Assembly: GCA_020860025.1 (NCBI GenBank)
Contig: JAJBVC010000152.1
Location: forward strand, 1-29,529
Source of the DNA: Clostridiales bacterium
Lineage (GTDB): Bacteria > Bacillota > Clostridia > Oscillospirales > Acutalibacteraceae
Reading direction: 5' to 3'
Length of the DNA: 29,529 bases
This document shows positions 24,145-29,529 of the stretch, piece after piece. Position numbers and translations under genes: made by a program. How positions within the stretch are numbered: the stretch's first letter is position 1; each line of letters starts with the position of its first letter. The notes under the pieces are model-generated. The model was not told where the DNA came from. It made no database searches and was given only the letters and a program-made list of their open reading frames with translations.

Positions 24145-24313
24145 TGCGTGTGTGAAAATCAAATAACTACTTTTTCAACATCCATAGATAATATCAATAA
24201 TACAAGATTTAGATAATTATAATGCAAGATTTATAATCTATATCTATATTCATAATGAATATGAGTTCGGAAAAATTATAAATTAAAATACAGATATGAT
24301 TGGGGGCAAACAG

Positions 24314-25474
24314 ATGCCTGAAGAAAAAAGAGATTATTATGAAGTTCTTGGTGTCAGCAAGGGCGCAAGCGACGATGAGATAAAAAAAGCATACAGAAAA
24401 ACAGCAAAGAAATATCACCCTGATTTAAATCCCGACGATAAAGAGGCTGAGGCTAAGTTCAAGGAATGTAACGAGGCTTATGAGGTGCTTTCAGATTCGC
24501 AAAAGCGTGCCCGTTATGACCAGTTCGGCTTTGCAGGTGTTGACCCTAATTACGGTGCTGGTCATGCAGGCGGCGGATTCGGCGGCGGATTTGGTGGTTC
24601 GGGCTTCGGCTTTGACGGCGATATTGATTTAGGCGATATTTTTTCATCATTTTTCGGCGGCGGATTCGGCGGTTCAAATCCGAATGCCGCTTCTCGAGGA
24701 AGAGACGTTCAGACGGGCGTTACCCTCACGTTTGAGGAGGCTGCCAAGGGCTGTAAAAAAACTGTTGAAGCAATGCGTGTTATGGACTGCAGTGAATGTG
24801 GCGGAACAGGTGCGGCTAAAGGTACTTCACCTACGACCTGTCCCGAATGTCAGGGTCGTGGTGTTGTAAATATTCAGCAAAGGACTCCGCTCGGCGTTAT
24901 GAGTACGCAGCGTACGTGCAGCCGATGTGGCGGCAGAGGTAAAATAATTGCCACTCCATGCAGCAAATGTAACGGCAAGGGCAAGGTTCGTGCAAAGAAA
25001 AAAATCGAGGTCAACATTCCAGCCGGTATTGATAATAACCAGGTTGTTAATGTCCGTGGCTTCGGTAATGCAGGCACAAACGGCGGCCCTGCCGGCGATT
25101 TAAAAGTTGTTATCAGTATAAAGAAGCATCCGCATTTCAAACGTGACGGTTACAATGTTTGGGTTGACAGGCATATTTCAATTGTTCAGGCAACTTTGGG
25201 TGCAGATATAAACGTACCTACTCTTGACGGCGATACAAAGCTGAATATTCCTGCCGGCACTCAGCCGGGCGATGTCTTTACTCTTAAAGGCAACAAGGGT
25301 ATTCAAAAACTCAACGGCTATGGCAAGGGCGAGGAATATGTTCGTGTCATTGTTGATATTCCAAAATCCGTTACTGACGAGCAAAAAGAATTGCTTAGAA
25401 AATTTGAAAAGGATTATGTTCCACCGAAAGGCGGTAACAAAGAGGGCTTTTTCGATAAGTTCAAAAAGAAATAA
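24314..25474 (+). CDS. dnaJ: Co-chaperone DnaJ (Hsp40)
   Basis: Delivers unfolded clients to DnaK and stimulates its ATPase. It has 386 aa from the ATG at 24314, which follows GGGGGC by seven bases; the in-frame ATG at 24296 lacks a ribosome site. The J-domain covers residues about 6-70, with HPD in KKYHPDLNPD. A Gly/Phe-rich stretch follows. The zinc region holds all four CxxCxGxG motifs (CSECGGTG, CPECQGRG, CSRCGGRG, CSKCNGKG). The C-terminal client-binding domains end in a Lys-rich tail. A 225-bp gap with a stem-loop separates it from dnaK. Confidence 0.98.
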   Translation: MPEEKRDYYEVLGVSKGASDDEIKKAYRKTAKKYHPDLNPDDKEAEAKFKECNEAYEVLSDSQKRARYDQFGFAGVDPNYGAGHAGGGFGGGFGGSGFGFDGDIDLGDIFSSFFGGGFGGSNPNAASRGRDVQTGVTLTFEEAAKGCKKTVEAMRVMDCSECGGTGAAKGTSPTTCPECQGRGVVNIQQRTPLGVMSTQRTCSRCGGRGKIIATPCSKCNGKGKVRAKKKIEVNIPAGIDNNQVVNVRGFGNAGTNGGPAGDLKVVISIKKHPHFKRDGYNVWVDRHISIVQATLGADINVPTLDGDTKLNIPAGTQPGDVFTLKGNKGIQKLNGYGKGEEYVRVIVDIPKSVTDEQKELLRKFEKDYVPPKGGNKEGFFDKFKKK

Positions 25475-25480
25475 TGCTTC

Positions 25481-25515
25481 AATAAATGCTAAGGAGTCTC
25501 CTTGGCATTTATTTT
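25481..25515 (+). terminator. Terminator of the heat-shock operon
   Basis: AATAAATGCTAAGGA pairs with TCCTTGGCATTTATT (one T-G pair, short loop) and is followed by TTT. It lies just past the dnaJ stop. Confidence 0.85.
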
Positions 25516-25635
25516 TGTGAATTTATAAAGAGTAATCATACTAATAGATAATACGCCTTATCCGCCCACAGTAATACTTATAATGATTTAACGAACAATT
25601 TGTAGCAGGAAAGACTATGGAAATTATTATATAGA

Positions 25636-25664
25636 TTGACAAAAAAATTGTCGGACTGTATAAT
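25636..25664 (+). promoter_or_regulatory. Consensus promoter of the yycJ-rlmH-GNAT operon
   Basis: TTGACA at 25636-25641, 17-base spacer, TATAAT at 25659-25664. Confidence 0.85.
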
Positions 25665-25702
25665 TAGATACGTTGGGCAAAGTTTTAAAAAGAGGTGATT
25701 TC

Positions 25703-26491
25703 TTGGCGAGGGTATGCCAGCTTTTTTCAGGCAGCAGCGGAAACGCAATACTGATTTCTTCAAAAGGTAAAAATATTTTAGTAGATGTAGGCGTATCGGC
25801 AAAAAGGTGCGAGCAGTCGCTTATGGCACTCGGCATTTTGCCTAAAGATATAAACGCTGTTTTTGTAACTCATGAGCATCGTGACCACTGCTGTGGAGTG
25901 CGTGTATTTTCTTCAAGAAATAATGTTCCTGTTTATTCGTCATACGACTGTATTAACGCTATGGCAGAGCAAGAAATTGTGAATGATAAAATTTCGCTCA
26001 ATCCTTTTGATGAGCGTTTGGTTATAGATGATATTGAGGTTTTGGCTTTTCATCAAAGTCATGACAGTGCTGATTGCCTTGGCTATCGTTTTAATCTTGC
26101 AAATCAGCGCTCGGTGTCAATTTGCACCGATACGGGTTATGTTACTGACGAGGCAAAGTCGGTTATGAACGGCTCCGATTTGGTTTTTCTTGAATCAAAC
26201 CACGAAATTTCTATGGTTGAAGCGGGCCCTTATCCGTATTATTTAAAAAAAAGAATTTTAGGTCCCGAGGGTCACTTGTCAAATTTTGCCTGTGGTGAAT
26301 ATATGAAAGAACTTGCTAAAAGCGGAACGACACGTTTTGTTTTATCTCATTTGAGCAGGGAAAACAATATGCCTGATATTGCACGTCAAAATGCGGTTAC
26401 GGCTTTGAGTGAAATAAATTATCGGGAAAATGTTGATTACAGGCTTTTTGTCTCACCGCCTGAAAACAGGGGAGGGGCGATTGCCTTATGA
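25703..26491 (+). CDS. YycJ/WalJ-type metallo-beta-lactamase-fold hydrolase
   Basis: Metal-dependent hydrolase of 262 aa, related to B. subtilis YycJ (WalJ), a predicted exonuclease-type MBL protein. The N-terminus reads VCQLFSGSSGNAILIS, the YycJ hallmark. The metal motif THEHRDHCCG gives the HxHxDH ligands, and further ligands are likely in FHQSHDSADCLGYR, CTDTGYVTD and FVLSHLSREN. The frame opens at a TTG at 25673, but AGAGGTGA at 25691-25698 points to the TTG at 25703 as the start. It overlaps rlmH. Unlike the B. subtilis setting, no walRK two-component genes are next to it. Confidence 0.88.
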   Translation: MARVCQLFSGSSGNAILISSKGKNILVDVGVSAKRCEQSLMALGILPKDINAVFVTHEHRDHCCGVRVFSSRNNVPVYSSYDCINAMAEQEIVNDKISLNPFDERLVIDDIEVLAFHQSHDSADCLGYRFNLANQRSVSICTDTGYVTDEAKSVMNGSDLVFLESNHEISMVEAGPYPYYLKKRILGPEGHLSNFACGEYMKELAKSGTTRFVLSHLSRENNMPDIARQNAVTALSEINYRENVDYRLFVSPPENRGGAIAL

Positions 26492-26967
26492 TGAGTATAA
26501 CCGTAATTGCGGTTGGAAAGCTTAAAGAAAGCTACTTGCGTGACGGCTGCAAAGAATATATTAAACGGCTCGGAGCTTTTGCAAAGGTTAATATTGTTGA
26601 AATCAGTGAGGAACGTGCTTCTGACAATCCGTCTGACAGCGAGATTGAAAGGCTGATTGAAAAAGAGGGCGAAAGGATTTTGCAGAAAATACCCAAGGGT
26701 GCGACCGTCATACCTCTATGTATCGAGGGTCGGCAGTATTCAAGCGAGGAGTTTGCCGATTTGACAGAAAAAATTTCGCTCAAAAGCTCCTCAATCTGCT
26801 TTATTATCGGCGGTTCTTTTGGGTTAAGCGACCGTGTTAAAGTTCTCGGAGATTACAAACTCTCTTTTGGAAAGATGACGCTGCCTCATCAGCTTGCACG
26901 AATGGTTTTGCTTGAGCAAATATACCGTGCATTTTCAATTTTAAATCACTCAAAATATCACAAATAG
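26488..26967 (+). CDS. rlmH: 23S rRNA pseudouridine-1915 N3-methyltransferase RlmH
   Basis: SPOUT-class methyltransferase that uses S-adenosylmethionine to modify helix 69 of 23S rRNA in the assembled ribosome. The 159-aa length is normal. Motifs are ITVIAVGKLKESYLRDGCKEYIKRL at the N-terminus, ICFIIGGSFGLSDRV for the knotted SAM site, and the C-terminal MTLPHQLARMVLLEQIYRAF ending HSKYHK. The start is an ATG-ATG pair at 26488/26491 that overlaps the upstream stop as ATGATGA; AGGGGAGGGG lies before it. Its pairing with yycJ is common in Firmicutes. Confidence 0.97.
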   Translation: MMSITVIAVGKLKESYLRDGCKEYIKRLGAFAKVNIVEISEERASDNPSDSEIERLIEKEGERILQKIPKGATVIPLCIEGRQYSSEEFADLTEKISLKSSSICFIIGGSFGLSDRVKVLGDYKLSFGKMTLPHQLARMVLLEQIYRAFSILNHSKYHK

Positions 26968-26978
26968 CCGGAGTAAAA

Positions 26979-27395
26979 ATGATTATTAAAGCGTATGACA
27001 GCCTGCCGATTGAGGCTGTGACGGTACGAACGACCGTCTTTGTTGAAGAACAGGGATTTTGCAACGAACTTGATGATATTGATAATATCGCAACTCACCT
27101 TGTAATGTTTGATGAAAATAAGACTGTTGCAACCTGTCGATATTATTATGACAGCGAAAAAAATACATATTTAATCGGACGTCTTGCCGTTATGAAAGCA
27201 TACAGAGGTCAAAAGTTAGGTGCTAAGCTCCTTTTAGATGCTGAACAAAGGTTGAAATCTCAGGGCGAGCGTTCTGTTACGCTTCATTCTCAGCTGCAGG
27301 CTAAGAGATTTTATGAAAAGCAGGGATACTCTTCCTGCAGTGATGTTGATTATGACGAGGACTGTCCTCATATATGGATGACTAAAAATTTATAG
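26979..27395 (+). CDS. GNAT-family N-acetyltransferase
   Basis: Small acetyltransferase of 138 aa resembling the ElaA/YjcF branch. It begins with RTTVFVEEQGFCNELDDIDNIATHLV, followed by the central strands VATCRYYYDSEKNTYLIGRLAV. The acetyl-CoA loop is RGQKLGAKLLLDAEQ, then a C-terminal segment with LQAKRFYEKQGYSSCSDVDYDEDCPHIWM. The substrate is unknown. It starts 11 bases after rlmH and is the last gene of that operon; CCGGAGT is the ribosome site. Confidence 0.9.
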   Translation: MIIKAYDSLPIEAVTVRTTVFVEEQGFCNELDDIDNIATHLVMFDENKTVATCRYYYDSEKNTYLIGRLAVMKAYRGQKLGAKLLLDAEQRLKSQGERSVTLHSQLQAKRFYEKQGYSSCSDVDYDEDCPHIWMTKNL

Positions 27396-27405
27396 AAAAA
27401 TGCCA

Positions 27406-27438
27406 AAAGTGTCGGGAACTCGATTTTCTCGGCACTTT
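27406..27438. terminator. Stem-loop after the GNAT gene (weak terminator)
   Basis: AAAGTGTCGGGA pairs with TCTCGGCACTTT with two G-U type pairs. The plus-strand side lacks a T-run, so efficiency is doubtful. Confidence 0.5.
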
Positions 27439-27469
27439 AAAATTATTATAATTTCTTTATTTAAAGCAA

Positions 27470-27502
27470 GAGAGCATCTTGACAACAAGACAAGATGCTC
27501 TC
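27470..27502. terminator. Perfect 12-bp stem-loop between convergent genes
   Basis: GAGAGCATCTTG pairs with CAAGATGCTCTC around a nine-base loop. Neither side has a strong T-run; minus-strand readout gives TTGCTTTAAAT. It is probably the main stop for this convergent junction, together with the stem-loop at 27406-27438. Confidence 0.55.
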
Positions 27503-27586
27503 TCACATAAGGGATAAATTTATATAGAAAAAGGTAATAAGTATATATAAAAAGGCTGCCAAATTTTTATTCAACAACCTTGTTGG

Positions 27587-28420
27587 CTATTTCAGAACTT
27601 CATATGGGTTTGATTGCATACTCAGCTTTGTTCTGACAGCGTTTTTAGGTTTAGTATTTTTAACGATCGCACCTTTTATCATAAAGAATGCAACGTCCTT
27701 GCTTAATTTCTCGTAGTCTACATTAAGAATTTTTGCCGATATGTGCTTATTGAAAGCGTTTATCAACGGGCCCATACAAAAGGCAGTGATAATTGTTCCG
27801 ATTCCGATGTTATGCACTCCTGAAATATCGCCGTGCAAAAGAGAATTCAGACCTCCGCTGACTACAAGACCGATTACAATAACGGTTATATCTGTAAGTA
27901 CACGTGCCCATTTATGCTCAAGATGTGATTTGCCGCTGAGCATAAAACCAAGTGCGTCATATGGGCCTACACCTACATTTGCCGTAAAGAATAGTGAACA
28001 AGCAAAGCACAGTGTAATAATACCCGCTAAGAGAAGGGGGACTCTTAATGCCAAGGTATCATTGTTTTCAACCATTGGCTGAATAAGACTTTGGAAAAAC
28101 TCGCATGAGTAACCGCTGCCTACCATATTGAAAACCGTACCGACTCCAACAAGCCCTCTGTGCGCAACGATTATGACGAACAATAAAATCAAGCCGTTGA
28201 CGATAAGCTGATATGTTCCGAAACCGATACCCAGGGTGCTCGCAATGTTCATATTCATAGAAGTGAAAGGATCAACACCGAATCCCGAAACAGAAAAAAG
28301 AGCAATACCGAATCCCATAATAATAATGCTGATGAAAGAGAGCGTTATTCTCTTTACCATATTATGTTGTGCAAACATATCTTTGATGTAGCCGTATGCT
28401 TCGTTGTGTAAATGCTTCAT
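27587..28420 (-). CDS. YczE/YitT-type multi-pass membrane protein
   Basis: Protein of 277 aa with about five to six membrane helices. It has family-type stretches ALFSVSGFGVDPFTSMN near residue 40-57 and FFTANVGVGPYDALGFM near the middle; this repeated G-x-G-x-D-P/Y-D pattern marks the YczE group. A long soluble tail follows the last helix. The role is unknown; in B. subtilis YczE affects surfactin production indirectly. The ATG at 28420 follows GAGGC by eight bases, behind its own promoter. It is transcribed in the same direction as spoVT but as a separate unit. Confidence 0.82.
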   Translation of the reverse strand: MKHLHNEAYGYIKDMFAQHNMVKRITLSFISIIIMGFGIALFSVSGFGVDPFTSMNMNIASTLGIGFGTYQLIVNGLILLFVIIVAHRGLVGVGTVFNMVGSGYSCEFFQSLIQPMVENNDTLALRVPLLLAGIITLCFACSLFFTANVGVGPYDALGFMLSGKSHLEHKWARVLTDITVIVIGLVVSGGLNSLLHGDISGVHNIGIGTIITAFCMGPLINAFNKHISAKILNVDYEKLSKDVAFFMIKGAIVKNTKPKNAVRTKLSMQSNPYEVLK

Positions 28421-28461
28421 TTTTGCCTCGTATAATGTGTTTTTTTCCTCTCTTGCACTAC

Positions 28462-28489
28462 ATTATATTCACCAAATTTGAAAAATCAA
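28462..28489 (-). promoter_or_regulatory. Sigma-A type promoter of the YczE-like gene
   Basis: On the minus strand: TTGATT at 28484-28489, 16-base spacer, TATAAT at 28462-28467. Confidence 0.65.
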
Positions 28490-28514
28490 TACTTTTTTTA
28501 ATGATTTTACCAAT

Positions 28515-28559
28515 GTAACATATTGCACAAAAATAGTCATAAAAATTTGTGCAATATTA
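28515..28559. other. Long dyad between spoVT and the YczE-like promoter
   Basis: GTAA-TATTGCACAAA pairs with TTTGTGCAATATTAC, apart from a two-base bulge and around a loop of about 12 bases. It begins just past the spoVT stop. It could be a terminator stem without T-tract or a protein-binding site upstream of the YczE-like gene. Confidence 0.45.
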
Positions 28560-28564
28560 CCATA

Positions 28565-29101
28565 TCATTCCATTTGCTTTCCTAAGAAAGCAGCTGCTAC
28601 CTGAACAAGCTTAATATCTGTTTCATTCGGCAGCTCGTGATTTTCGCCCTCAATCAGAGCAACAGCGCCGCTGACATCGCCTCCGTAGATAATCGGATAA
28701 ACGACATTTGCTTTTCTGTCGAATCCCTCAATAGCGTTCATGCTTGGCACAGTGTCGGTAGATATGTGAATAGCCCTGTTTTCCATTAAATCCTCAAGAT
28801 TTTTTGTAATTCGTCTCTCCAAAATCTCACGCTTGCTGACTCCTGAAGCGGCTATTACGTGGTCGTTATCCATAATAGCTATCGGCAAACCACCGTTTTT
28901 GTGCAAAACCTCTGCGTATTGGTTTGCAAATTTTGACAGCTCCCCGATAGGCGAATATTTTTTAAAGATAACCTCTCCCTCAGCGTCGGTGAATATTTCA
29001 AGCGGATCGCCCTCTCTTATACGAAACGAGCGTCTGATTTCTTTTGGAATAACAATTCTTCCAAGGTCGTCAATCCTTCTCACAATTCCTGTTGCTTTCA
29101 T
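28565..29101 (-). CDS. spoVT: Stage V sporulation protein T (AbrB-type regulator)
   Basis: DNA-binding regulator of 178 aa. The N-terminal AbrB swapped-hairpin domain reads ATGIVRRIDDLGRIVIPKEIRRSFRIREGDPLEIF (residues about 3-38, split here by the family signature RRIDDLGRIVIPKE). The rest is a GAF-like domain with LPIAIMDNDHVIAASG and SGAVALIEGEN. This two-domain layout and length fit SpoVT and not the shorter AbrB/Abh. In B. subtilis it tunes sigma-G genes in the forespore. It implies a spore-forming ancestry. The ATG follows AGGAGAGAG. I cannot assign a sigma-F/G promoter with confidence. Confidence 0.92.
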   Translation of the reverse strand: MKATGIVRRIDDLGRIVIPKEIRRSFRIREGDPLEIFTDAEGEVIFKKYSPIGELSKFANQYAEVLHKNGGLPIAIMDNDHVIAASGVSKREILERRITKNLEDLMENRAIHISTDTVPSMNAIEGFDRKANVVYPIIYGGDVSGAVALIEGENHELPNETDIKLVQVAAAFLGKQME

Positions 29102-29413
29102 ATTATCTCTCTCCTAAAAAATTCAAATTTATCTGTAATATTTTGCACGTTTTAGATTGCACTATACGCAAAATTTATTAGGATATTTTGGTAAAGATAA
29201 CTTTAACAACAAATTCTTTTTTATTCAAATGTTATACTCTTTAAAACTATTATATGAAAATACAAGATTGGTATTATTGCTAATCAGCCGTCGGAAACGC
29301 AAGAACGATTAAATAATTAGATCAATTATTGTTACCACAAAAAGGGTATAAATTATAATGCAATCATTTACTATCAAACAAAAAATTCTCACCATAATTA
29401 TGAGGGAACTATT

Positions 29414-29506
29414 ATGATTAAAGATAGTAAATATATTCAAATCGGTGGCGTTAAACAAAACATTTTGATTTTTATGGGCTTGTTCAGTATGAGCAGTTAT
29501 TTTTAA
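29414..29506 (+). pseudogene. Possible broken N-terminus of an alpha/beta hydrolase
   Basis: A 30-codon frame with a good ribosome site (GAGGGAAC, about six bases upstream). It starts MIKDSKYIQIGGVKQNILI, which resembles the N-terminal strand of prolyl-aminopeptidase-like hydrolases (pattern YIxINGxKQxIxI), but then runs into unrelated residues and stops. The expected HGGPG region is absent from the remaining bases. It may be a decayed gene, or a short peptide gene of chance similarity. The rest of 29102-29413 is AT-rich upstream DNA of spoVT with nothing else that I can defend. Confidence 0.3.
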
Positions 29507-29529
29507 TCGCTGCAATGCAAATTGTAATT

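Overview
The window reads as chromosomal core DNA from a low-to-moderate GC, Gram-positive anaerobe of the class Clostridia, most likely a gut Ruminococcaceae/Oscillospiraceae-type organism. This rests on gene content, not on a database match. The pointers are a CIRCE-controlled hrcA-grpE-dnaK-dnaJ operon, a SpoVT-type sporulation regulator, a DnaD plus DnaI-like helicase-loading pair, a YycJ-rlmH pair, secreted GH25 lysozymes with fibronectin-like repeats, and many strong sigma-A type promoters. I see no prophage, transposase, CRISPR array or plasmid function.

Layout. 1-1.1 kb: gap (GAPDH), followed by about 500 bp of non-coding DNA built from nested repeats. 1.6-4.5 kb (minus): a three-gene ABC importer (lipoprotein, permease, ATPase). 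4.6-7.3 kb (minus): two adjacent GH25 muramidases, one membrane-anchored and one secreted with C-terminal repeats. 7.5-11.5 kb (plus): DAHP synthase, then an LDH/MDH-family dehydrogenase, a GH28 pectinase-like protein and a small SecB-like protein, ending in a bidirectional terminator. 11.5-12.7 kb (minus): rmuC. 12.9-14.4 kb (plus): hisC overlapping a small membrane protein. 14.5 kb: tRNA-Gly on the minus strand. 14.7-17.3 kb (plus): dnaD-like, dnaI-like and DUF308-like genes. 17.4-17.7 kb (minus): tRNA-Thr and tRNA-Tyr. 17.8-20.4 kb (minus): a GDPD-like membrane protein and guaB. 20.5-25.5 kb (plus): the heat-shock operon. 25.6-27.4 kb (plus): yycJ-like, rlmH and a GNAT gene. 27.6-29.1 kb (minus): a YczE-like membrane protein and spoVT. 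The last 430 bp hold a short, possibly broken, hydrolase-like N-terminus.

Most genes are housekeeping: glycolysis and pyruvate/malate reduction, aromatic and histidine-type amino acid synthesis, GMP synthesis, protein folding, replication restart/initiation and ribosome modification. The most unusual signal is a dispersed non-coding element of about 105 bp, present at 1293-1400 and 18758-18863 on the same strand. Its first hairpin shows paired, compensating base changes between the two copies, and it ends in a 24-base block identical in both. Next to copy 1 lies a nested set of 58-bp and ~50-bp direct repeats. Other points of interest are a GH28 protein lacking two classical catalytic-site residues, an LDH-family enzyme with Arg where LDHs have the Gln that selects lactate/pyruvate, and an orphan SecB-like protein in a Firmicute-type genome.
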